Origin: a bacterium
GTDB taxonomy: Bacteria; Bacillota; Clostridia; Oscillospirales; Oscillospiraceae
Reading direction: 5' to 3'
Assembly (NCBI GenBank): GCA_004562395.1
Contig: SFQY01000016.1
Span: 1-50,120 of the forward strand
Length of the DNA: 50,120 nucleotides
Below the pieces are notes generated by a model. The model ran no database searches. It had not been told where the DNA came from and was given only the letters and a program-made list of their open reading frames with translations. The translations under genes and the position numbers were made by a program. This document shows, piece after piece, positions 7,899 through 16,789 of the stretch; position 1 is the stretch's first letter; every line of letters starts with the position of its first letter.

Positions 7899-9047
7899 TC
7901 AATCGAAGAAATTCTTCAGATTGTCGATGAATTTTTTCCGCTTGGGGGTCTCTACCCGGGTGTCCTCCAGCTGGCGCAGCAGGTCCTTCTGCTCCTTGGT
8001 CAGGTGGGTGGGGGTCTCCACCACCACGGTGAAGCGGTGGTTGCCCCGGCGGCGGGAATTGCCCACCTCGGGGATGCCCTTGTCCCGCAGCACAAACTCC
8101 CGGCCGGTCTGGGTGCCCTCGGGGATCTCGTACTTGACCTTGCCGTCCAGAGTGGGGACCTCGATCTCCGCGCCCAGGGCCGCCTGGGTGAAGGTGATGG
8201 GCACCTCGCAGAGAACGTCGTTGTCCTCCCGGGTGAAAATGGGATGGCGGCGGATGCTGATCTCCACCAGCAGGTCGCCGTTGACACCGCCGTTGAAGCC
8301 CACGCAGCCCTCGCCCCGGACCCGGACGCTCTGGCCCGCGTCCACACCCGCGGGGATCTTGACCTTGACCCGGTTGGTGCGGCGGACCTTGCCCTTGCCC
8401 TTACAGGTGGTGCAGGGGGTCTTGATGACCTTGCCCCGGCCGTTACAGGCAGGACAGGTGGTGCTGGACTGCATCTGCATACCCATGAAATTCTGGACCG
8501 TCCGGACCTGGCCGGTGCCGTGGCACTGCTGGCAGGTCTCGATGACCCCGTCGGCGGAGCCGGTACCGTTACAGGCGGCGCAGTTCTCGATCCGCTGGGC
8601 GGAGACCTCCTTCTCACAGCCGAAGGCCGCCTCCTCAAAGGACAGCTCCAGCCGGGTCATGACGTTCTCGCCCCGGCGGGGGGCCGACTGGGCGGAGCCG
8701 CGACGGGTTCCGCCGCCGCCGAAGAATTCTCCGAAAATGTCCCCCAGGTCGCCGAAATCCCCGAAGCCGCCGAAGCCGCCGCCATAGGGGCCTCCCGCTC
8801 CCGCGCCGAAGTTGGGGTCCACTCCCGCGAAGCCGTACTGGTCGTATCTGGCCCGTTTGTCCGGGTCGGACAGCACCTCATAGGCCTCGCCGATCTCCTT
8901 GAACTTTTCCTCGGCGGTCTTGTCGCCGGGGTTCCGGTCCGGGTGGTACTTCATGGCGCCCTTCCGGTAGGCCTTTTTAATATCCTCGGCACTGGCGTCC
9001 TTGGCGACTCCCAGTACCTCATAATAATCACGTTTGTTATCTGCCAT
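7899..9047 (-). CDS. dnaJ: Chaperone protein DnaJ (Hsp40)
   Basis: Co-chaperone that delivers unfolded clients to DnaK and triggers its ATPase. All domains of a type I DnaJ are visible in 382 residues: J domain 1-66 with HPD at 35-37, Gly/Phe-rich linker about 72-112, and four CxxCxGxG zinc motifs starting near residues 156, 172, 198 and 212, followed by the C-terminal client-binding domains. GAGGTG precedes the ATG. It is the last gene of the hrcA-grpE-dnaK-dnaJ cluster but is separated from dnaK by a 541-bp repeat element carrying a DUF559 gene, and a terminator-like hairpin follows dnaK. It may therefore depend on readthrough or a local promoter that I cannot identify. Confidence 0.98.
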   Translation of the reverse strand: MADNKRDYYEVLGVAKDASAEDIKKAYRKGAMKYHPDRNPGDKTAEEKFKEIGEAYEVLSDPDKRARYDQYGFAGVDPNFGAGAGGPYGGGFGGFGDFGDLGDIFGEFFGGGGTRRGSAQSAPRRGENVMTRLELSFEEAAFGCEKEVSAQRIENCAACNGTGSADGVIETCQQCHGTGQVRTVQNFMGMQMQSSTTCPACNGRGKVIKTPCTTCKGKGKVRRTNRVKVKIPAGVDAGQSVRVRGEGCVGFNGGVNGDLLVEISIRRHPIFTREDNDVLCEVPITFTQAALGAEIEVPTLDGKVKYEIPEGTQTGREFVLRDKGIPEVGNSRRRGNHRFTVVVETPTHLTKEQKDLLRQLEDTRVETPKRKKFIDNLKNFFD

Positions 9048-9080
9048 TTTTCTGATTCACCTCAATTGCTGCACACACAA

Positions 9081-9621
9081 TTCCTTCCCCCGGGGGGAAG
9101 GTGGCCCGCGAAGCGGGTCGGAAGAGGAACGGCGACCGCTTCGTCAACCTTTGCAGTTGGATGCGAAGGTGTCCGTCCGTTCTTTAACCGCAATGTCAAT
9201 GGCTTCGCAAACTCCGCGAAACCTCTGCTGAATATCCGTATTTGTAAACCGCAGAACCTTCAAGCCCTGAGCTTCCAGATATTCCGTCCGCTTTCTGTCA
9301 TACTCCATTTTCTGAGGGTCATAATGCTGGGATCCGTCCAGTTCTATCACCAGTCCGGCTTTGTGACAATAGAAATCCGCAATAAAATTGCCAATGATAT
9401 ACTGCCTGCGAAAACGCAGGGGGTATCGGCTCAGAAAACAATACCACAGCAGGCCTTCCTCCCTGGTTTGATTCTTACGAAGCGCCTGCGCGTATTTTTT
9501 CAGATTCTGATTCTGTTCCATGGCCCCGCCTTTTTCCGCAAGTGCATACCAATTCGTTACGTTTCGCCGTTCCTCTTCCGACCCGGCTGGCGCCGGGCCA
9601 CCTTCCCCCCGGGGGAAGGAA
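9081..9621. mobile_element. Family A element carrying a DUF559 endonuclease gene
   Basis: The outer arms are inverted repeats of about 55 bp: TTCCTTCCCCCGGGGGG at 9081 and the matching CCCCCCGGGGGAAGGAA ending at 9621, each followed inward by a second hairpin, then CGGAAGAGGAACGGCGA and its complement. These are the arms of the non-coding family A repeats (for example 19777-19965 and 26054-26255). Similarity continues inward on both sides. AAGTGCATACCAATTCG near 9539 matches AAGTGCATACAAATATG of the non-coding copies, and TTTGCAGTTG near 9151 matches TTTGCAATGCAGTT. In place of the ~100-bp core, this copy has the 378-bp gene. No clear target duplication is seen. Interpretation as a mobile unit is inference. 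Confidence 0.65.
9144..9521 (-). CDS. DUF559 / Vsr-like endonuclease-fold protein
   Basis: Small protein of 125 residues with the DUF559 pattern, a PD-(D/E)XK nuclease fold related to the Vsr mismatch endonuclease. Likely catalytic residues are Asp49 (FIADFY), Glu60 and Asp62 (VIELDG), with Gln65-His66 and an N-terminal Glu21/Glu22 (TREEGLLW). The ORF is intact, so it is probably expressed or recently active. There is no good Shine-Dalgarno sequence at the ATG (9519-9521); the frame stays open upstream through YALAEKGGA, encoded by the shared repeat arm. It sits inside a family A repeat between dnaK and dnaJ, in the same orientation. DUF559 function is largely unknown; DNA cleavage is predicted from the fold only. 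Confidence 0.8.
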   Translation of the reverse strand: MEQNQNLKKYAQALRKNQTREEGLLWYCFLSRYPLRFRRQYIIGNFIADFYCHKAGLVIELDGSQHYDPQKMEYDRKRTEYLEAQGLKVLRFTNTDIQQRFRGVCEAIDIAVKERTDTFASNCKG

Positions 9622-9643
9622 TGGGGGAAACCTCAATGCGGCA

Positions 9644-9672
9644 ATAAGGGGCGGCTGATGCCGCCCCTTTTG
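9644..9672 (-). terminator. Terminator-like hairpin after dnaK
   Basis: Perfect 10-bp stem AAGGGGCGGC (9646-9655) with GCCGCCCCTT (9660-9669) and a 4-nt loop. On the minus strand it is followed by ATTG rather than a full U tract, so termination may be partial. It lies just past the dnaK stop and could make dnaJ expression lower than dnaK. Confidence 0.6.
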
Positions 9673-9681
9673 GGCTTTTGG

Positions 9682-11499
<1,818 letters not shown>

Positions 11500-11539
11500 A
11501 ATATTTTCCTCCTAAATATTTGAAAGTATATTGTTTATA

Positions 11540-11657
11540 AAATGATGAGATACGAGATATGAGATACGAGATATGAGATATAAGATATGAGATATGAGAT
11601 GTGGTATCGCTTCGCGATGAAATGATATCTTGTATCTTATATCTTCTATCTTATATC
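11540..11657. repeat. Family B tandem GATAT repeat between grpE and dnaK
   Basis: Tandem GATACGAGATATGAGATAT-like units lead to a GGTATCGCTTCGCGATGAAATG hairpin, then inverted units ATATCTTGTATCTTATATCT. It is the bare family B inverted pair with no nested insertion, and it starts directly at the grpE stop. No gene in the gap. Confidence 0.75.
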
Positions 11658-12224
11658 TTAATTGGCAACCTGTACCATGGCGAAGCGGACCACCTTATCG
11701 CCCAGCTTGAAGCCCTTCTGGAATACCTGAGCGATGACGTTTTCGCCCAGCTCTTCATTCTCGGTGTGCATCACGGCGTTGTGCAGGTTGGGGTCGAAGC
11801 TGTCGCCCACCTGGCCGAAGATCTCCACGCCCAGGCCGTTCAGGATCTTTACCAGCTCGGTCATGGTCATCTCCACGCCCTTTTTGAAGGCGGCGTCGGT
11901 GGTTTCCTGCTTCAGCGCCCGCTCCAGGTTGTCGTAGATGGGAAGGATCTTCGCCACGGCGTCGGACTTGCCGTTGCCGTAGGAGGCTTCCTTCTCCTTC
12001 ACGGTGCGCTTGCGGAAGTTGTCAAACTCCGCCGCCACCCGCAGGTGGGCGTCCCGCTCGGCGTTATATTTTTCCTCCCAGGGGTTGACCTCCGGGGTTT
12101 CGGGGGCCTCGGTCTGCTCCGGCTGGGGAACCATCTCGGGTGCCTCGGGGGTTTCGGGGGCCTCAGGGGTCTTAGTTACTTCCTCAACGGGGGCTTCGGT
12201 TTGCTTTGTTTCCTTTTTTGCCAC
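11658..12224 (-). CDS. grpE: Nucleotide exchange factor GrpE
   Basis: Releases ADP from DnaK. It has 188 residues: an acidic, Glu/Pro/Thr-rich N-terminal tail (about 1-50, low complexity), the long dimerising helix (about 50-100, NPWEEKYNAERDAHLRVAAEFDNFRKRT) and the C-terminal beta domain (VEIFGQVGDSFDPNLHNAVMHTEN). The start is GTG (12222-12224) with AGGAGG at 12233-12238. It follows hrcA by 141 bp and precedes dnaK. Confidence 0.97.
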   Translation of the reverse strand: MAKKETKQTEAPVEEVTKTPEAPETPEAPEMVPQPEQTEAPETPEVNPWEEKYNAERDAHLRVAAEFDNFRKRTVKEKEASYGNGKSDAVAKILPIYDNLERALKQETTDAAFKKGVEMTMTELVKILNGLGVEIFGQVGDSFDPNLHNAVMHTENEELGENVIAQVFQKGFKLGDKVVRFAMVQVAN

Positions 12225-12284
12225 GTTTCGTGCCTCCTATGGAATCATTTCATTGAATCTGTCGCAGCTATTCAGCAACCGGAA

Positions 12285-12355
12285 AAACCGGGGGATTGCA
12301 CCAAAGGCATTCCCTGCGGTCACCACACCAGTGTGCGCACTGGTTCGCAATGACA
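12285..12355. repeat. Fragment of the TGTCATTGCGAGG repeat family
   Basis: GCACCAAAGGCATTCC...CAGTGTGCGCACTGGTTCGCAATGACA is one arm of the repeat found whole near 34000 and 43700. It is in the hrcA-grpE spacer; only this half is recognisable. Confidence 0.6.
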
Positions 12356-12365
12356 TAGATACGAT

Positions 12366-13436
12366 CTATTCTTCCTTTGCCTCCGGAACGGGTTCCGGGA
12401 GCTGGGGTTGTTCGGGTTTTGAAAACATCTTGCTCAGGCTCTCGGCGAAGTAGCTTAAGCGGGCCGTGACCTTGGCATAGTCCATTCTGGTGGGACCCAC
12501 CACGCCGATCATGCCCTGCATACCGTCGCCGATGTCGAATTTCGTCATGACCACGGAGGTGTCCTTCAGCTCGTCGGCCACGTTCTCGGGGCCCACGATC
12601 ACCTTGGTGCCGTTGGCACCCTGCATCACGGCGGGGAGATTGCTCAGGGCATCCTCATCGATGGAGGCCATGACCCGCTGGGCTTTGTCCACGTCCCGGT
12701 ACTCCGGCAGGCCCAGCAGCCGGGACTGTCCGGCCACGGCCATATTGGTGGATTCCTGGCCCCGGAGGGTCTCCTGGGCGAAGTCCAGGATCACCGGCAC
12801 CAGCGGCGCCGCCGCTCCCGCGGAACGCATGACCTTATCCATCAGCTCGGCGGTGAAGCCCTCCAGAGGGATCTCCGTCATGGCGGCGTTGAGCACCGCA
12901 CCCAGAAGCTTCAGGTCCGTGTCCGTCACGTCTACGGGAAGCTTGATGACCTTGTTCACCGCCTGGTCGTTGGGAAGCATCATCACCAGGATCACGCTGC
13001 CCTTGCCCGCCAGGATCAGGTCAAACCGCTTGATGCAGGCGTCCCCCCGGTGGGAGGCGGCGGAGATGGCCGGAAGATTGGTGGCCTGGGAGACCAGCTT
13101 GGCGACCTTCTCCACCATTTTGTCCACCCGCTGCATCTTTTCCTCGATGGCGGTGTTGATGGATTTGGTCTCATCCACGCTGAGCCGGTAGTCCAGCATC
13201 AGCTCATCCACGTACAGCCGGTAGCCCGCGGGGGAAGGAATCCGGCCGGCGCTGGTGTGGGGCTGCTCCAGGTAGCCCAGGGTGGTCAGCTCGGCCATTT
13301 CATTTCGGATGGTGGCGGAGGAATACTTCATATCCGGAAGCTCAGCGATGGCCTTGGAGCCCACCGGCTCGGCGGTGCGGATATACAGGTCCACCACACT
13401 GCGCAGGACCTTCTTTTTCCGTTCACTCAGTTCCAT
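12366..13436 (-). CDS. hrcA: Heat-inducible transcription repressor HrcA
   Basis: Repressor that binds CIRCE and shuts off the chaperone genes until GroEL is titrated by unfolded protein. It has 356 residues: an N-terminal winged helix (RKKVLRSVVDLYIRTAEPVGSKAIAE; SSATIRNEMAELTTLGYLEQPHTSAGRIPS) and the C-terminal HrcA domain. AAAGGAGGAATCCC precedes the ATG. It is the first gene of the cluster, directly downstream of a perfect CIRCE and a consensus promoter, so it is autoregulated. The last residues (PEQPQLPEPVPEAKEE) are a low-complexity tail. Confidence 0.98.
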   Translation of the reverse strand: MELSERKKKVLRSVVDLYIRTAEPVGSKAIAELPDMKYSSATIRNEMAELTTLGYLEQPHTSAGRIPSPAGYRLYVDELMLDYRLSVDETKSINTAIEEKMQRVDKMVEKVAKLVSQATNLPAISAASHRGDACIKRFDLILAGKGSVILVMMLPNDQAVNKVIKLPVDVTDTDLKLLGAVLNAAMTEIPLEGFTAELMDKVMRSAGAAAPLVPVILDFAQETLRGQESTNMAVAGQSRLLGLPEYRDVDKAQRVMASIDEDALSNLPAVMQGANGTKVIVGPENVADELKDTSVVMTKFDIGDGMQGMIGVVGPTRMDYAKVTARLSYFAESLSKMFSKPEQPQLPEPVPEAKEE

Positions 13437-13454
13437 GGGATTCCTCCTTTCCGT

Positions 13455-13481
13455 TTAGCACTCCTTATCCCTGAGTGCTAA
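13455..13481 (-). promoter_or_regulatory. CIRCE operator
   Basis: Perfect TTAGCACTC-N9-GAGTGCTAA, with arms at 13455-13463 and 13473-13481. It lies just downstream of the -10 box and 18 bp upstream of the hrcA ATG. An extra half site, GAGTGCTAA (13497-13505), lies inside the promoter spacer. Confidence 0.97.
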
Positions 13482-13485
13482 GCAT

Positions 13486-13514
13486 ACTATACCAGAGAGT
13501 GCTAAAAATGTCAA
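13486..13514 (-). promoter_or_regulatory. Sigma-A promoter of the hrcA-grpE-dnaK-dnaJ cluster
   Basis: Read on the minus strand: TTGACA (13509-13514), 17-bp spacer, TATAGT (13486-13491), immediately followed by CIRCE. The additional CIRCE half site falls between -35 and -10. Confidence 0.93.
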
Positions 13515-13643
13515 TGGGTGCTTTTTGAATTATTTTTGAACTTTCGGAGGAGATTCTGTGACGGTGCGCGCCCCGCGAAAAGCCCCTGCAAATTCCAACA
13601 GTCACACCGTCGGTTTTGGGTTCTCAGATAAAGCGGTGGTATG

Positions 13644-13808
13644 GTAAATGATCGTTTAGCGGGCAAGGGTACGTCCACCACCTGTCATTGCGAGGAGCGC
13701 AGCGACGTGGCAATCCGTTTCTCCTTGGGAACGGTACGAATTGGGACATGTTGCAAGGGGAACGGATTGGCATTTGCCGCGGGCCTTGCCCGCTAAACGA
13801 TCATTTAC
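13644..13808. mobile_element. Family D MITE-like element with 25-bp perfect ends
   Basis: Perfect 25-bp terminal inverted repeats (13644-13668, beginning GTAAATGATCGTTTAGCGGG, and 13784-13808) around a 115-bp core. The core contains CCTGTCATTGCGAGGAGCGC and GACGTGGCAATCCG, also found in both short family C elements. No clear target duplication at the flanks. No coding potential. Confidence 0.75.
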
Positions 13809-13834
13809 GTGAAACTCTCTACCACAACTGAATA

Positions 13835-13946
13835 GTACGATAAAAGATAAGAGATAACAGAGAATAGAGAATAGTACTTCAGACGCCGCGGGCTGCGGCA
13901 AATATTGCGTATCTATTCTTTATTATCTGTTATCTCTTATCTGAGC
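13835..13946. repeat. AT-rich inverted repeat related to family B
   Basis: GATAAAAGATAAGAGATAACAGAGAATAGAG tracts face inverted TCTATTCTTTATTATCTGTTATCTC, with a GCCGCGGGCTGCGGC hairpin in the middle. The layout matches family B with a different unit. Bases 13515-13643 and 13947-13972 show nothing recognisable. Confidence 0.6.
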
Positions 13947-13972
13947 CCCCAACGGGGGAAATTATGGCGGGG

Positions 13973-15136
13973 CTAACCCCGGAAGGGTTGGACGTAGCGC
14001 TCATGGCTCAGGCTTTGGGGGCGGGCATGAGCGCCGGACACAAGTCCCAGCATGGCGTAGATGGTGACGACAGAGGAGCCGCCGTAGCTGATCAGGGGCA
14101 GGGTCAGGCCGATAACGGGCATGGCGCCGATGCACATGCCCACGTTGACCATGACCTGGAACATCAATGCCGAGGCCGCGCCGAAGCAGACCAGCCGCCG
14201 CATATAGTCCGGGCACTGCATGCCCACGTAGACGCACCGGGCGATGATGGCCAGCTCCAGCACCATGACCAGCACGCAGCCGAAGAAGCCCAGCTCCTCG
14301 CCGATGGAGGAGAAGATATAGTCCGTATGCTGGGCGAAGAGGTTGCCGCCCTGGGTACGGTTGCCGTTGAACAGGCCCTGGCCCGTGAGGCCGCCGCCGG
14401 TGAGGGACTGGAGGTTGATCTTATAGTGGTAGCGTTCGTTGGTGCCCTGGGGGTCGATGGTGTCGTCAAAGAGGATCAGGATCCGGTTCTGCTGGTATTT
14501 GCCCAGGAAGGGCCACAGAATGGGCAGGCACGCGCCGATGAGGCCGATGGCCAGAGCGAACCACCAGAGGCTGACGCCGCCGCCGAAGGCCATGCCGATG
14601 AAGATAAACACGAAGATCAGCGACACGCCCGCGTCCCGGGACAGCACCATGTTCAGGCCCACCAACAAAAACAGGTGCAGGCACATGTGAATGACCGACA
14701 CGGGATGGGAGATCCGGTTCTGGTGGGAGGACATGACCGAAGCCATGATGATGATATAGGTGATCTTGCAGATCTCCGCGGGCTGGATGTTGATGGGCAG
14801 CAGGGGGAAGTCCAGCCAGCTTCGGTTACCGGTGTTGTTGTCGGTGCCGAAGGGGATCAGCAGCAGAAGCAGGAAGCAGTTGAAGGCCACCATGGCCCCC
14901 CGGTGTTCCGAAAGGAAATCCAGGTCCAGAGACGAGACCATGGCATACATGATCACGCCCAGGAAGGTGGCCACCAGCTGAATGGCGATGTATTTGAAGT
15001 TGCCCCCAAACTTGTCGGCAGAGGTGGCGCTGGCGATGACCACAATGCCGAAGCCCGAGACGATCAGGCACAGCACCAGCAGGAGCATGTCGCCCTTTTT
15101 GGAGAAATCCTTTAATTCGTCGAGATAGTGATGCAC
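13973..15136 (-). CDS. rodA: RodA/FtsW/SpoVE-family peptidoglycan polymerase
   Basis: SEDS-family membrane glycosyltransferase that polymerises lipid II with a partner penicillin-binding protein. It has 387 residues and about ten membrane helices. Recognisable family stretches are NRSWLDFPLLPINIQPAE near the middle, TGQGLFNGNRTQGGNLFAQHTDYIFSSIGEELGF, and LPLISYGGSSVV near the end. The start is GTG (15134-15136) after AAAGGAGG. It is not next to a PBP gene or mreBCD, so the RodA rather than FtsW assignment is only likely. It is divergent from the radical SAM gene. Confidence 0.88.
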   Translation of the reverse strand: MHHYLDELKDFSKKGDMLLLVLCLIVSGFGIVVIASATSADKFGGNFKYIAIQLVATFLGVIMYAMVSSLDLDFLSEHRGAMVAFNCFLLLLLIPFGTDNNTGNRSWLDFPLLPINIQPAEICKITYIIIMASVMSSHQNRISHPVSVIHMCLHLFLLVGLNMVLSRDAGVSLIFVFIFIGMAFGGGVSLWWFALAIGLIGACLPILWPFLGKYQQNRILILFDDTIDPQGTNERYHYKINLQSLTGGGLTGQGLFNGNRTQGGNLFAQHTDYIFSSIGEELGFFGCVLVMVLELAIIARCVYVGMQCPDYMRRLVCFGAASALMFQVMVNVGMCIGAMPVIGLTLPLISYGGSSVVTIYAMLGLVSGAHARPQSLSHERYVQPFRG

Positions 15137-15304
15137 TGCCCCGCCTCCTTTCGTGATTTATGTAGGAAGCCCCCGCCCTACGTTGGGTGCGGTGCGGATT
15201 TGTTGATTATACCATTGATCCGGAAAAAAGTAAATAGAGGAAATGTAAACGACTTGTGAATGGGGGGAAAACCTGATATGATAGGGAAAAAGGAAGGGAT
15301 CACT

Positions 15305-16162
15305 ATGGATTACACAAACTGCGTTCTCTGCCCCCGGCAGTGCGGGGCGGACCGGGCCGCCGGGGAGCGGGGGTTCTGCGGGTGCCCGGACAAGGCTCTG
15401 GTGGCCAAGGCCATGCTCCATAAGTGGGAGGAGCCTGCCCTGGCAGGCAGCGGCGGCAGCGGGGCGGTGTTCTTCGGAGGCTGCACCCTGGGCTGCCGTT
15501 ACTGCCAGAACGCCGCCATCAGCGGCGGCCCCGTGGGGAAGGCCCTGGACGCCGCCGGGTTAAGAGCGGTATTTGAGGACCTCATCGCCCGGGGGGCGGA
15601 GAACATCGATCTCGTGACCCCCACCCAGTTCCTGCCCACGGTGATACCGGCCCTGAAGCCCAGGCTGCCGGTGCCGGTGGTGTACAACTGCGGAGGCTAC
15701 GAGCGGGTGCAGACCCTGAAGGCTCTGGAGGGACTGGTGGACATCTACCTGCCGGACCTGAAATACGCCGACGCTGCCCTGGCCGGGAGGCTCTCCGGAG
15801 CGGAGGACTATTTCCCCGTGGCCGCGGAGGCCATCCGGGAGATGGTCCGGCAGACCGGCCCGGTGCTGCAGCAGGGGGAGAAGGTTGTGAAAGGCGTCAT
15901 CATCCGGCACCTGATCCTGCCGGGGTGCGTGGAGAACTCCCTGCGGGTGCTGGACTGGATCGGGGAGACCTTCGCCCCGGGGCAGGTGCTGGTGAGCCTC
16001 ATGCGGCAGTACACCCCCATGGGGAACCTCCCCGCCCCCTTTGACCGGCGGGTCACCCAGGAGGAATACGACGCGGTGCTGAGCTGGATGTACCTGAACC
16101 GGCTGGAGGGCTTCACCCAGGAAGCCGATTCCGCCGACCGGGGGTTTATTCCGGATTTTTAA
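15305..16162 (+). CDS. Radical SAM protein, PflA-like (COG1313 type)
   Basis: Iron-sulfur protein of 285 residues. The radical SAM cluster motif is Cys60-x3-Cys64-x2-Cys67 (GCTLGCRYCQN), with SAM-binding glycines at FFGGC. An extra N-terminal cysteine group (C6, C9, C13, C25, C27) suits a second cluster or metal site, usual in this family (often called putative pyruvate formate-lyase activating enzyme, PflX). No glycyl-radical enzyme gene is nearby, so the substrate is unknown. The ATG at 15305 was chosen because GGAAGGG lies just upstream, although the frame is open from 15260. Confidence 0.87.
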   Translation: MDYTNCVLCPRQCGADRAAGERGFCGCPDKALVAKAMLHKWEEPALAGSGGSGAVFFGGCTLGCRYCQNAAISGGPVGKALDAAGLRAVFEDLIARGAENIDLVTPTQFLPTVIPALKPRLPVPVVYNCGGYERVQTLKALEGLVDIYLPDLKYADAALAGRLSGAEDYFPVAAEAIREMVRQTGPVLQQGEKVVKGVIIRHLILPGCVENSLRVLDWIGETFAPGQVLVSLMRQYTPMGNLPAPFDRRVTQEEYDAVLSWMYLNRLEGFTQEADSADRGFIPDF

Positions 16163-16164
16163 AT

Positions 16165-16735
16165 GTGAGATAAGTGTGGGGAGATATGAGATGTGGTATC
16201 CCCTGCGGGGATGGTTTTGAAATGTGCTTACCGGCTTTGCCCGGTGCTCGACAAATTGGTGTTTGACGGGGTGTACCGTAGGGCGGGGGCTCGCCCCCGC
16301 CGCTGGGTTCCGGTTTTGAACAGCTGCCATTCAACCCAAATATCCAAAATCGATACGTTTCGGCGGGGGCGAGCCCCCGCCCTACGGTATGAACGAGCTT
16401 TTTCCGTTCAACCAACCGATCGGAAACTTGCAGCGGGTCGGCGGGGTCATGACCCCGCCCTACGAATTGTGATAACGTCAAATTCCAATTGATTGGGCTG
16501 CTGAGGAAAACTGATAAGAACATTTAAAAACATCCCCGAAGGGGCAATGTCATCAACTTAAGCACCAAGGTACCGTCTACCTCTGTCATTGCGAGGAGCG
16601 CAGCGACGTGGCAATCCGTTTTCTCCTTGGTAACATGTTCCTTAAGTTGATGACATTGCCCGAAGGGGATACCACATCTTATATCTTATATCTTATATCT
16701 CATATCTCATATCTGATATCTCCGTTCCCTGCTCC
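16165..16735. mobile_element. Nested repeat: family B outer, family E and family C inside
   Basis: Fills the gap between two convergent genes. A family B left half (GGTATCCCCTGCGGGGATGG, then GCTCGACAAATTGG) is followed by family E (16275-16464). Then comes the B right half (CAAATTCCAATTGATTGGGC, then CATCCCCGAAGGGG). That half is interrupted by a family C element at 16544-16659, after which the B right half resumes (CCCGAAGGGGATACCACATC and GATAT tracts). No gene. Confidence 0.75.
16544..16659. mobile_element. Family C MITE-like element, copy 1, with 8-bp target duplication
   Basis: 116 bp with perfect 19-bp terminal inverted repeats, GCAATGTCATCAACTTAAG (16544-16562) and its complement (16641-16659). 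CCGAAGGG occurs on both sides (16536-16543 and 16660-16667), and removing one copy restores the intact family B hairpin. The core has TGTCATTGCGAGGAGCGC. If the ends are read as 18 bp, the duplication is 10 bp. Confidence 0.82.
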
Positions 16736-16746
16736 GCACCGTAAAA

Positions 16747-16784
16747 CGGCCGGTCCCCCATGGGTGGGGACCGGCTTTTATCCG
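16747..16784 (-). terminator. Rho-independent terminator of the capA-like gene
   Basis: Stem GCCGGTCCCC with GGGGACCGGC and a short loop, followed on the minus strand by CGTTTTAC. It lies next to the stop at 16790. Read on the plus strand it has TTTTATCCGTTTTTT after it, so it may serve both directions. Confidence 0.7.
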
Positions 16785-16789
16785 TTTTT

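Noticed and set aside
11540..11657. GATAT tandem tract as a CRISPR-like array
   Set aside because: Units are about 10 bp, directly abutting, with no unique spacers of similar length, and no cas genes are present.
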